64,000 nt of DNA from Apostichopus japonicus (Eukaryota > Echinodermata > Holothuroidea > Aspidochirotida > Stichopodidae). This document shows, in pieces, positions 44,414-55,400 of this stretch; the stretch's first letter is position 1; each line of letters begins with the position of its first letter. The DNA lies in NCBI RefSeq assembly GCF_037975245.1, contig NC_092581.1:12675303-12739302 (forward strand), given 5' to 3'. Made by a program: the position numbers and the translations under genes. Under the pieces are notes generated by a model, which had not been told where the DNA came from, made no database searches, and worked only from the letters and a program-made list of their open reading frames with translations.

Positions 44414-47400
44414 ATGCAGGCTATTCCTCCTCCAATTCAATTTTTACCTACACCCGGTACACCATCCACGCCATGGGCGCAGTGGAAGCAACTGTTTATG
44501 AATTATTTACTGGCGTCGGATTTATTAACGGCTACACCTGAACGGAAGCAGGCTCTACTTTTGCATTCTTTGGGCGCAGAGGGTCAGAGAATTTTTTACA
44601 CGTTACCACAGCCTGTTCCTCCACCTACCACTACCCCTGCTACCCCTACTTCATCTGCTCCCGATACAGCCGATATTTTCGAACAAACCCTACAAATTCT
44701 ACAAAGCCATTTCCAGCCAATGGTGAACGTTGTCGCAGAACGTTTTCGATTCAGAAAAAGAGCACAACTGCCAGGGGAGTCGGTCGATAATTATATTGCT
44801 TCGTTACGCCAGCTGACCAAATACTGTGAATTTAACGTCTTCACGGATGAGATGATCCGTGATCAGCTGGTGGAAAAGACGACGTCTAGTCGCATACAGG
44901 AAAGGTTATTACTAGAAAAAGACCTGACCCTGGGGAAAGCGATCGACATTGCCCGCCACGTCGAGAGAGCTGTACGTGAGGCCAGAGAGCTCAACACTAC
45001 AACGCACCAGGCAGCCGCTGTTCGCGCTGATTTCCGTCGAGCCAACCCCATTCGTGATTCGCAACCTAGGACTCCCCCGCGCCAACCGCCGTCCGCCCAA
45101 CCAGGACTGTCCAATACCACAAGGACTACACGACATTGCTACCGATGCGGTTCTACGAGCCATATTGCTAATTTTTCTTCATGTCCTGCTGTTGGGAAAT
45201 CCTGCAAGAAATGCGGTAAAACGGGACATTTTGCCAAGGTATGTCGACAAAGGCAAAATGTTAGTGAAATTCAAACCTACGACAACGAGTACGAGGAGTC
45301 GTCACATACTAGTACTATTGCTGATCGAGACACGCCCTCTACAACTACTACTACCTATGCTGAGATTCAAGTCCTGTCCACCGAGGGGACTACACAGACG
45401 ACACCAAACACGGTAAAACCGAACATATTTTGCGAAGTTTCCGTTAACAACGTACCTGTCACATTACAAGTTGACACGGCTAGTGACATTACAATTTTTA
45501 ATGCTGCATTATTTGATAAATACTTTGTACGTGATGCATTAACACCCAGTACAATTAAAGTACTTGCATACAATCAGTCTGAAATCAAGGTTTTGGGTTG
45601 TTTCAAAGCAAAATTCACTACTAAAGATGCTAAATGTGTTACAGATGTGTATGTTGTCCAAGCAGGTAAATGTTTACTTGGAAAAGACCTTATCCAAGGT
45701 TTAGGCCTGATAATTGATGGTGCAAAGCTATCATGTTACTCTACTGAGAACACGCCTTCTGCTACTTCGACTTCTACTACTAACACTCCTACTAACATCC
45801 CTAATCCAATTATTGGTAATCCAATTGCATCTAAATTTCAGGATTTGTTTACAGATGATCTTGGGGTTATTAAGGGTTTCCAACATAAGATTAAGCTTAG
45901 CGCTGATGCGAAACCAGTGCAGCAATCTTTGCGCCGCATTCCATTTGCCGTTCGTGACATGGTCACTCAGGAGTTAGCAAATTTAGAAGCGCAAGGGGTC
46001 ATCGAGAAAGTTCATGGCGCCACGGATTGGGTGTCCCCTATCGTGGTTGCGTGGAAGAAAAACGGCAAAATTCGAATTTGCGTAGATCTGCGAAAACTTA
46101 ATGAGAATATGGTATTGGAAAAACACCCATTACCACATATTGAGGAATTACTTACTGAATTACAAGGAGCTAGCTACTTTTCAAAGCTCGATCTTAAATC
46201 AGCATACCATCAGTTACAATTACACGAGGAAAGTCGAGACCTCACTACATTTATTACGCATGCAGGTATTTACAGGTACAAGCGTGTTTGTTTTGGCCTT
46301 GCTTCGGCACCATCATGTTTTCAAAAGGTCATGCATTCAATTCTTACTGGCTTACAAGGTGTTCAGTGCTATTTAGATGATGTTGTTGTTTACGGCAAGA
46401 CGCAAGCCGAGCATGATCAAAATTTGCAACGCGTTCTCACTAAAATACGAGATTCAGGCATGAAACTAAATTCAAAGTGTGAATTTAATGCCACTACAAT
46501 CCAATTACTGGGACATGTTGTTTCAAAGGAAGGCATTCGCCCTGCGCCTGACCTTGTGAAAGCAATCACAGATGCGCCAGCGCCGCAGTCCGTTGACGAA
46601 ATTCGGTCATTTTTGGGCTTAGCGGGCTACTATGCTAAGTTCGTCCCTAACTTTGCAATGAAAGTGCAGCCCATTCGGGATATACAGATTTCAAAGAAGC
46701 CTTTCGTATGGACGAAAGAGGCAAATGATGCGTTTGAACAAATCAAAGCGTCAATTACTACTGACGGGGACGCACTTGCATTATTTGACCCAACTAGAGA
46801 AGTATTTATTACCACGGATGCTTCGAATCGGGGCATTGCCGCAATCATGACTCAGCTTCACACTGGTGAAGAGCGCCTAGTCATGTGCGCGTCACGCAAA
46901 TTAACAGAGTGTGAACAAAAGTATTCGACCGGGGAAAAAGAGGCTCTTGCATGCCTATGGGCCGTTGAAAAGTGGCACACGTATCTGTGGGGCCGTCGTT
47001 TCACACTCCGTACGGACCACAAAGCACTTACTACTTTATTGTGTACATCTGGTACAGGTCATAAACCTCTGCGTATTTCTAGATGGGCAACTAGACTTAT
47101 GAATTATAATTACTCCGTTGAATACAAACCGGGTAGATTAAACATTGTTGCAGACGCCCTTTCCCGATTGCCCCTCCCTACAACTTCAGATGTTTATCCT
47201 AATTACGAAGAGGATACTGAGTCTATCTGCCAACTTACTGTTGCTTGTCAGAGTGTTAGCGAAGTCAAGTTACGTAATGCTATAATGCATGATGATGTTT
47301 ATACTAAAGTGTCTAAGTATGTTGTGCATGGATGGCCACATGACAAGAGCAAAATTTCGAAAGATTTACTGCCTTACTTTCAAATTCAAACTGAGCTATC

Positions 47401-48601
47401 TCTACATGGAGATTTCCTATTCAGAGGGGAACGGATGGTTGTACCATCATCCCTTACAAGTGTGTTAATCGACAATGCACACGAGGGCCACCAAGGTGTG
47501 GTCCGCACCAAACAAAGAACTAGGCAGCTCTACTGGTGGCCACTGATGGACAAGCAAATTGAAATCATGATTAAGAACTGCACTGTTTGCCAATTACATG
47601 ATAAGACTGCTCAGGTCAGATCCAGCCCTATGCAGCCTGTACAATTTCCGGCTAAACCCTGGTCAAAGCTGGCAATGGACATTGTTGGACCAAATTACAC
47701 TATGCCCCAAAACGCCAGATTTGCCATTACCCTTATTGATTACCACAGTAAATGGCCAGAGGTTGGCTTTACTTCCAATGTTACTTCAGCTAGTGTTATT
47801 GATTTTCTTAAAACTATTTTCAGCAGAGAAGGGTTTCCTGAGGAAATTGTGACAGACAATGGATCACAATTTGTATCACATGAGTTTAAACAATTTTTGT
47901 GTGAACGTAACATAAAGCAAACTAATTCTGCATTATACCACCCTCAGGGAAACGGGGAGATTGAAAGATTTAACAAAGTATTAAATGATTTTGTAATGAC
48001 TGCTTCACTTCAAGCTACCCCAATACTGAAAGCAATCAGGGAATTCCTGGGAGTTTACAGATCTACTCCACACGCTACTACCGGTGTGGAACCATCCCTT
48101 TTACTCCATAATAGACACCTTAAAACAAAATTGGACATCCAGGGAATTACTAAAGGTCCTCTGCCTGTGAAATCAGATTCCATTCGAGATCATGTGCGTG
48201 ACCAACAAATGAAGAGTAAAGTTCATACAGACCATAGCCGCCATGCTGTCACTCGTACTTTTAAAGTGGGTGACTTTGTCCGTATTCGGAAGCCAGGTCA
48301 TGTATTAAAGGGCCAAAGTAAATATACACCCCCAATTAAAATAACTAAGGTTGTCGGTCCTAGTACTTATGTAACTTCAGATGGTAGGACATGGAATGTA
48401 GATCGTATGACACCTTTTTCAGGGAATGTACCTAGTACTACTGATGACGAAGTGTCTGATCTGTTACATGATGTACAAAGTCCTGCTAGACTAGGTCTAC
48501 CCTTTAACCAGCCACATGCTCCTCAGTCTGTCATTCCTGAGAGACCTTCCCGGGTTAGACAACCACCTGTGTGGGCAAGGGATTATATGTTTTACAAATA
48601 G
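44414..48601 (+). CDS. Gag-Pol polyprotein of Ty3/gypsy retrotransposon
   Basis: A single 1395-codon ORF with no frameshift between gag and pol. Gag-like region at ~1-235. Two zinc knuckles follow: residues 242-257 with unusual CX2CX4HX6C spacing, and 264-277 with canonical CX2CX4HX4C. The protease active site at D354 reads VDTASD instead of the usual D-T/S-G. Reverse transcriptase spans about 500-680 with YLDD at 653-656. RNase H starts around 795 with TTDAS (D802) and a later TDHKAL. The integrase zinc finger has H1023, H1027, C1056 and C1059, and the catalytic core has D1089, D1148 and E1184 (D-X35-E). A basic, GPY-type C-terminal module follows; no chromodomain was recognised. All catalytic positions look present, so the element may be autonomous. 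It is a retrotransposon, not a host gene. Confidence 0.96.
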   Translation: MQAIPPPIQFLPTPGTPSTPWAQWKQLFMNYLLASDLLTATPERKQALLLHSLGAEGQRIFYTLPQPVPPPTTTPATPTSSAPDTADIFEQTLQILQSHFQPMVNVVAERFRFRKRAQLPGESVDNYIASLRQLTKYCEFNVFTDEMIRDQLVEKTTSSRIQERLLLEKDLTLGKAIDIARHVERAVREARELNTTTHQAAAVRADFRRANPIRDSQPRTPPRQPPSAQPGLSNTTRTTRHCYRCGSTSHIANFSSCPAVGKSCKKCGKTGHFAKVCRQRQNVSEIQTYDNEYEESSHTSTIADRDTPSTTTTTYAEIQVLSTEGTTQTTPNTVKPNIFCEVSVNNVPVTLQVDTASDITIFNAALFDKYFVRDALTPSTIKVLAYNQSEIKVLGCFKAKFTTKDAKCVTDVYVVQAGKCLLGKDLIQGLGLIIDGAKLSCYSTENTPSATSTSTTNTPTNIPNPIIGNPIASKFQDLFTDDLGVIKGFQHKIKLSADAKPVQQSLRRIPFAVRDMVTQELANLEAQGVIEKVHGATDWVSPIVVAWKKNGKIRICVDLRKLNENMVLEKHPLPHIEELLTELQGASYFSKLDLKSAYHQLQLHEESRDLTTFITHAGIYRYKRVCFGLASAPSCFQKVMHSILTGLQGVQCYLDDVVVYGKTQAEHDQNLQRVLTKIRDSGMKLNSKCEFNATTIQLLGHVVSKEGIRPAPDLVKAITDAPAPQSVDEIRSFLGLAGYYAKFVPNFAMKVQPIRDIQISKKPFVWTKEANDAFEQIKASITTDGDALALFDPTREVFITTDASNRGIAAIMTQLHTGEERLVMCASRKLTECEQKYSTGEKEALACLWAVEKWHTYLWGRRFTLRTDHKALTTLLCTSGTGHKPLRISRWATRLMNYNYSVEYKPGRLNIVADALSRLPLPTTSDVYPNYEEDTESICQLTVACQSVSEVKLRNAIMHDDVYTKVSKYVVHGWPHDKSKISKDLLPYFQIQTELSLHGDFLFRGERMVVPSSLTSVLIDNAHEGHQGVVRTKQRTRQLYWWPLMDKQIEIMIKNCTVCQLHDKTAQVRSSPMQPVQFPAKPWSKLAMDIVGPNYTMPQNARFAITLIDYHSKWPEVGFTSNVTSASVIDFLKTIFSREGFPEEIVTDNGSQFVSHEFKQFLCERNIKQTNSALYHPQGNGEIERFNKVLNDFVMTASLQATPILKAIREFLGVYRSTPHATTGVEPSLLLHNRHLKTKLDIQGITKGPLPVKSDSIRDHVRDQQMKSKVHTDHSRHAVTRTFKVGDFVRIRKPGHVLKGQSKYTPPIKITKVVGPSTYVTSDGRTWNVDRMTPFSGNVPSTTDDEVSDLLHDVQSPARLGLPFNQPHAPQSVIPERPSRVRQPPVWARDYMFYK

Positions 48602-48655
48602 ATATTTTCCTGTCATACTTGTTAATACTTTTCATATACTTTTCATTTTAAAACC

Positions 48656-48665
48656 AGGGGGAAAA
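48656..48665 (+). other. Polypurine tract of Ty3/gypsy element
   Basis: AGGGGGAAAA lies directly against the 3' LTR start, the expected plus-strand primer position. Confidence 0.88.
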
Positions 48666-49014
48666 TGTGATATATTAGTTATTATCTAATCGACCATCCA
48701 TTATTACCAATGTGATATATTAGCTATTATCTAATCGACCATTATTACTCACTGTATAATATCACCTGTCATATGCCTGCAACCTACATACCAATAGGGT
48801 CAGCTTGTGACCCTACTGGACTCCTGCTGAGTCTGCCTTGTTTATATTATTATATAATATAAGATATGGATGAGAACAGTTGCTATATGGGTACTGACCA
48901 AGGAAGACACAGAATAAATGGTTCATGTATACATTCGTTTCTTGTGTACTTATTTATTCAGGTTAATTACATGCATTCATTCTACTTCTTACAATATACG
49001 CGTGCGACATAACA
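48666..49014 (+). repeat. 3' LTR of Ty3/gypsy element
   Basis: 349 bp, identical to the 5' LTR except A at 48911 in place of G at 44113. Followed by the target duplication AAAGT. Confidence 0.96.
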
Positions 49015-49019
49015 AAAGT

Positions 49020-51200
49020 GGAAACTGATAAAGTATATACATACATGCAAAATTAAGTCAAAATGGAAGAAGAAATGGATAACCTCTCAAAAAATATATA
49101 ATTTCCCCTACCCCCCCCCCCCCAACCCCAGTAACGATGGAACATGGCACCATCATAGATGTAGGCCTGTAAACGTGTATTGCAGCGTTTTTAGCGATCT
49201 GCCACAGTACATCGTTGTCTACTTACAAATAGGCTCTTTCTTCTGTAATGTTATATTTGTTTTCAATTGTAAATATCTCCATATTGTAACTGTCCGATGC
49301 CCTTCGGTGATGCATGGTGACTCACATGTGCATACTTTAAGTTGCAATTTCTTGGAAACTTGAAAACGTCGTTATAAACGTGCAGTATATATATGATTCC
49401 GTACTGCTACATCTCAGCAGTACATATCGAGCAGTAAGAAACCGGTTGGTGGAACCAATTTGTGTTTAATAGAAACATGATCAAGATTCCGTTGCGTTGT
49501 TTTCTATTCTGCACACAGCACACGTATACTCTTGTCTTAGAAGGGACTCACAATTTGTGTATATTTTATTTGCTTTTTATTTTAAGAATTTCTTACAATC
49601 TGAGAAATTAATTGGCACTTTATTGCCTAACGTTAAGACTCTACGTAAAATAGCAGTGTATTTTGGCGATATTGGGTGAGCTATTGATTTCAATTTGCTG
49701 CAAACGACAAGCCGGAAGTGGCTTCTATGTATAAATTTCTGTAGCATAGTTGCAATCAATGTCTATTCGTAAGTAGCGCCACTAATTTCATTTTTCAATC
49801 CTCTGTAAAGGTACAACTCAGTATATTCCGAAAATAGAATTCATACATGGGCTGAAACCACCAATTTGTTATAGGGAGGGAGGCTTAAATGTTATGTTTT
49901 CTTAGGGAAGGGATATGAAGGGGAAAACTTTGGTCAAATGGAGGGTGCTTAATCCCTATAGATGCAAAATGATGCTATATTTTGCAATTTTTGAAACAAT
50001 GTTATCATATATGGTTGTACTGTAAATATATACATGTTTATATATATATATACTAGGATTGTTTTGTAATTATTTATCTGCTAGTAAGGGGGGGGGGGAG
50101 AGAGCCTGGCCCCATTGATGCTATTCTTGAGGATTGAACCCCCCTCCCCCACTAGACGTTTTCGTGGTTTCGATATTCTATCATACATGCAACAGGTTGC
50201 CCCTTACCAAAGGAAGGTGGCGCGAGACAATACCATAGGTATCTCAGGCTTACTCCTGAGATCGTCGGAGCCAACTCTGGTGAAGGGGACCTTCTATAAA
50301 TGAAATGGTTCATTCTGAACGGGAGCTATGAAATAGGTCTTTCACTAGGTCTATTTCGGCCTGCAATGTTAATCTAATAACTATTGTTAATGCGTATATA
50401 GAGGACTTAAAGATGAGAGTGGCTGGAGGTTGGGTGCGGGGGTGGGGGTGGGGGGGGGGGGGTGGGGTAATCGCCCATGTGTGATACTGTCGTGGATTAT
50501 ACTCGAAACTGAAACTGCTTTTCATTTTCTTTAAGAAAGAACCAATTTTGGTAACCTTGGAAAAGACCAAATCTCCGCAGTATCTAGAAAATTGGAAAAC
50601 CCATGACGATTGTAAAAAAAAAAGGTTTCAACAGTGTCATAGAAACATCCCACTTGAATATAATTGATGAAATTGAAACTGTGTATAAGTTGTCTTGAAG
50701 CTAAACGGCAGACTGTGAAGATTGTGTAATATTTATTTGTATCTTAAATGGATATTATCGTTGCCAAGCAATGTAAAACTTACTTTGGTGATAAAAATTA
50801 TTTAACGCTGTTCATTCGAAAACTTCGTCTCAATATATTTGTCCATAAATTGAGATGTATAGTTAATTGAATCTAACGTAGTTGCACTGGCTACACTTTG
50901 CCTTAGTTCAGAAAGTGGACCACAGTGGGTAGTCATGGATATCATCGTGATTGGTGTACTTGAAAAGCTTTACTGAAGGGATATGATCAAACTAGAAATA
51001 TGATCAGAGGTGTATCATTGACGCAAAGATGCAGGACGCTACTTCTGCTGGGGAAGGTGGGGGCAACCAGTTATTGACTGGGGTACAGGGAGCCGCCAAG
51101 GGACAGAGTCCTGGTGGGAAGAGATCAACCTCAAAATTACATGTCAGAATGAAGTTACACTCACAAAGTTACATGTTAGAAAGGGGAAAGTAGTAGGGAG
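49020..51200. other. Non-coding stretch after the retrotransposon
   Basis: AT-rich with poly-C (49108-49123) and poly-G tracts (near 50090 and 50450). No gene recognised. Confidence 0.55.
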
Positions 51201-51204
51201 GGCC

Positions 51205-51610
51205 CCAGATCGCACCCGTGCAATCCCAAAATTTTTGATGTACCCAGATTCACGTATTAGATGTACCCACTATGATTGCACCCGTGCAATCCTAACTTGT
51301 GATATACCCCAATAAGATGTAGCCACTATGATGGCACCCGTGCAATCCCAATTTTTGATGTACCCAGGTTCCCATATTAGATGTACCCACTATGATTGCA
51401 CCCGTGCAATCCTAACTTGTGATATACCCCCAATATGATGTAGCAACTATAGATCGCACACAGTACAATCCCAATTTGTTATCGACTGAGATTCCATGTA
51501 ACTTATATGTACACTCCAAAGATCTCACCCGTGGAATCCTACTTTGTAACGGACCCTTATTCCCTATAACAGAGATGTAGCCACCAAAGATCGCACACAG
51601 TCCTAGGTCA
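51205..51610 (+). repeat. ~60-bp tandem repeat with GCACCCGTGCAATCC core
   Basis: The core or a variant appears near 51212, 51278, 51334, 51398, 51453, 51521 and 51591, alternating with GATGTACCCA and GATATACCCC spacers. Copies become more diverged to the right. Confidence 0.9.
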
Positions 51611-51897
51611 TTCCTGACCATAATTGGATTAATGATTATATATATTTATATATGTATATATGTATTGATCGCCCACCAGTACGGTACCTATATGAGATCG
51701 CATTATAGTACAAGCAGGCTTATTTGAAATCATATTCTTGAAAGTTTTCAGCAATGAAACAGGGAAGAAACTCGTAATTCGAGAGGTAAATTAGTATATA
51801 GGCCCACAGTTTTGGTATTTTAATAGAATATTATATTTGGATATCCGAATCGCTTAAGACTTTTTCAATATACTATAATATAGCTACTGATATATAA

Positions 51898-51936
<39 letters not shown>

Positions 51937-52386
51937 TTTGCCTTTGTCGTTTACCTCCATTACATTAACATAAAGTCTGTTCAAAGTATCTCTTTCGAGA
52001 TCCGGCTTTAGGAATCACAAATGATTTCGAGTTGGTTAGCATCATGTTTGATCTCTAGAGTAGGGCAAAATATGTCACCAAAAAAAAAAAAAACGTGAAA
52101 AAACACCAAAACGTGAAAAAAAAATCAAATCAAAAACAGAACTGGTATTATTCGATACAGGTGACAAACGCCTACAGTGTTATTACGACCTTCCTAACCG
52201 GTTTCGAACCTATGGACATACAATCAGTGTCCATAGCCTAGTGGTTAGGGTGTCCGCGTGCGGAGCGGAACACCCGGGTTCGAATCTCGGTGGAGGCTGG
52301 AAGTTTTTTTCACTGTTCTTGATTTTCCAACTCATTACGATTTTCATTTATATATATATATATATATATTTATATATGTGAAAACG

Positions 52387-52432
<46 letters not shown>
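51898..52432. repeat. (TA)n microsatellites
   Basis: Long TA runs at about 51898-51932, 52350-52370 and 52390-52432 flank the tRNA-like sequence. Confidence 0.9.
52227..52297 (+). repeat. tRNA-like sequence, probably tRNA-derived repeat
   Basis: Folds as a near-complete cloverleaf: acceptor GTGTCCA/TGGAGGC with one mismatch, D-arm GCCT..GGGT, anticodon stem TCCGC/GCGGA with loop GTGCGGA (anticodon GCG), and T-arm CCGGGTTCGAATCTCGG. Anticodon GCG is not a usual eukaryotic arginine tRNA. A partial inverted copy (TATGGACA, CCTAACC) sits immediately upstream. This argues for a tRNA-derived repeat or pseudogene over a working tRNA. Confidence 0.5.
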
Positions 52433-52434
<2 letters not shown>

Positions 52435-55400
52435 TATAACTCAGTCAACGTGTGGGGTTTTTAACGTTTCATTTCCCCATTATATTCCATTAACCAGCAT
52501 ATTATTTGAATTTTTTTAGTGATATTCCGGTAAGATTAATTGAGGGGAGGAAGAAGGTCTTAATGTTTAAACCGATTGAACGCAATTTGCCATCCTGTTG
52601 AACAAAGCCTGCGTGAAATTTCTACGTACAGAATGGTCACTTGAATACCGGTAACGAATAAAGGGGAAAAAAACCCACCTGCATGTTTCCTCTTTAATCC
52701 TAGTTACTTTAGTGATAATCTTAGCGCAGGCATTAAAACGACCAGCATACTTATTTTAGGTCGCTGAATTTGTATCTGCATTTGTAATGGTACTCGATAA
52801 CATGAAAGAGAGAGAGAGAGGGGGGGGGGGGCGTGGGGTAAAGATTTGCGGTATCGCAAACACTTGAGTTATGTGGTGACTATGATGTCTGGTTTCACTC
52901 AATTCAATCAAGCATTCTCTGAGGAGAATGTGGCGTTATACTACCCCACAACTAAATTTATCAGCAGTTATGACCGCAAACTTACGTTTGATACCTTATT
53001 ATCGAAAACAATAGCCTAAATATGCCTACGAATACACCATTTTTTCAAACTACTGTAAGTGTCATGATAGGCCTGACGATCACGTATCGCGTGGTTGGAA
53101 TTAGGATATGCTAGTTGAAAATGTTTTTCTATGCACATTAAGGAAGCTGGGAAATTGGCAACAGTAGTAGATGTTACTAAACAACAACCATTAAGTCATG
53201 GGTCCAGAAATTACACCTGTATATAGGGATCGCCACCATATACATGCTTAAACGGCTTGATTGCATTTGGTATACAGGCCTTGGACTTATCCTCCTGGCA
53301 GGATCGAGTCCAGACCTGATCGAGGTAACTGGTTCAACGTCGCGTTCTAACCTATAATATAGTCCTTGTTCTTTTCAAACGTGTTAACAATTTGTTTCCA
53401 GTTACTATTCTTTCGTTGTTGATTTACTGAAATTTCATGTTGAAATGCTAATTGATGAACATGGCAAACGCTAATTTGCCAAACCTGTCAAAACTAATGG
53501 TTGCAAACGCTATATTCTCGTCAGGTGGAAAGAAAAATGGCACATGCATTTATGTATATCACTTATTATAATTAGACTTATCACTGATAATTATTTACAA
53601 TGCTGGGCGACCTTCTGAACTTTTCAAACCTGACAAATAGTCCGCTTGGCAGAGAATAGTTTGATGACCTACAAAACTAATTGGTATACCGAGGTGAACA
53701 AACTTTTCATTGTGTTCCATGTCAACAAACTTTTCGTTGTGTACTTGGTGACGTCATGATCAGCTGCGACGAAGCTCTCAACCCATTCACTGATTCATCA
53801 CAAAGATATTGCCTTGTCAGCTTCAGATTCAGCATAGAATGCCTACCAGCTGCAGTACGTACGAACCACAGTCACATCTCAAGTCACCACCAACAACAGC
53901 AGACGTCGTGAAGAATCAACGAGAAGTTTCACCAAGAAATATATTTTACTACGTTCAAACAAAGTACGTTGAAGGACTACGGTATTAGGTTTGTTGAGAA
54001 CAGTTACTTTAAGATAGTAAACTTGGCTTAACTTTAGAAGAAGATGGTCGTGAACAGGGCCCTTCAGACGTTGTCTTATTACGCTAATACTAGGGCTTAG
54101 GCCAGGGCATGTGTTAAGGCTAGGCTAAACGCAGGCGCTGCCAACAAATGTGAATTCGTATTAGCCTACTGTAGGCCTAACCATTTCGTTGGGAGCGTAC
54201 TAAACTAGTACTACTAAGTACTATGACTGAGCGCAGGTAGCCTAAACAGGCGTAGGCTTAAATTATGTTGTGGTTTCTATAAGGGTTGGAGATAAAGCAA
54301 AGGTTTGTCTTTGATGACATATACTGTTTTCATTGAAAACTTTTTGATGTACTCAGAAAGTCCTTCAAAATCATTGCATTCCATGTTTAAATTGTTCTGT
54401 CTTTGTTTGGTCTAACTCTAACTAACGTCCAGTCCATGCTAGTATAAATACGAACGTTAGTACTTACATCTCCTGTTGTTATATATGGCATGCATGTGAT
54501 AGCATAGGTACTGTAATAACAGCCTACAACAGAAGTAGACTTCAAACTAACTACTTAGGACTAGTATTTTACTACTTGTAGTACCGTACTAGTAGTAGTA
54601 GAAGGCAAGGCTAAGTAGCCAAATTTGACCTGTATAAGATAGTTTGAATAGATTCTAACTTTATTTGAAATTGGGAAAGTGTCACATTTGTTTTCCCAAA
54701 ACAATACAGCATCCACTTTTTATGACATAACTACTGACTACTAGAACTGGTAATTTTGGATGATCCCAAAATGTAAGCCTTTGTTATATGCTGTTACACT
54801 GAAACTGAAAGACCAGGTAATTGCTGTGTTTATCATCATTTTAAATGGAAAGTTTAATCTAGATAAAGTAAGCATTAATGAGAACAACTAAATTTGATAC
54901 AGGTCTTAGAGAAACAAGGAAATAATATCTGTTTATTGTGTATCACTTTCAATAATATTATTTCATCCATTGACAGGAATTATGCTGTAATATTTTATAA
55001 ATGCGTGAATGTTGGCTCCATGCTATTGATATTGCTTCAGGCACATGTATATATTCTCTCATACTTGTGGAATGTGATCAAACAGGTTAAATCACAAAGT
55101 GATTAATAACAATATATAATGTTAATTCACTAAATTAAAATACTGTAGGTGAGGTTTTTGCATTTTCGTTCTAAAGATAATTTGAGAACGACAAAACAAG
55201 GACTGTTTTAGATTGTACTGAAAAAAAACACCCTATTTAATAGTGGAATATTCCCACATTGCGGTAACTTGCAAATATGCCTAAAACACCATGATCATAT
55301 TTTCTGTGCTTCCTACAAACCGAGCTTATCTGTTATATTTGCAAGGGAGTCGAAAAAAGGTTTTAGGTATCCCATGAGCTGACATGAGTGATACAGGGGT

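Larger units (their letters stand above)
43868..49014 (+). mobile_element. Full-length, apparently young Ty3/gypsy LTR retrotransposon
   Basis: A 5147-bp element bounded by 349-bp LTRs that begin TG and end CA. It is flanked by a perfect 5-bp target duplication AAAGT (43863-43867 and 49015-49019). It has a primer-binding site two bases after the 5' LTR, one uninterrupted gag-pol ORF, and a polypurine tract abutting the 3' LTR. The LTRs differ at a single base (G at 44113, A at 48911), which points to a very recent insertion. The order protease, RT, RNase H, integrase places it in Ty3/gypsy. There is no envelope-like ORF. Confidence 0.97.

Noticed and set aside
44863-45163. Antisense frames within the retrotransposon gag region
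   Set aside because: Shadows of the 1395-codon gag-pol frame; no independent support.
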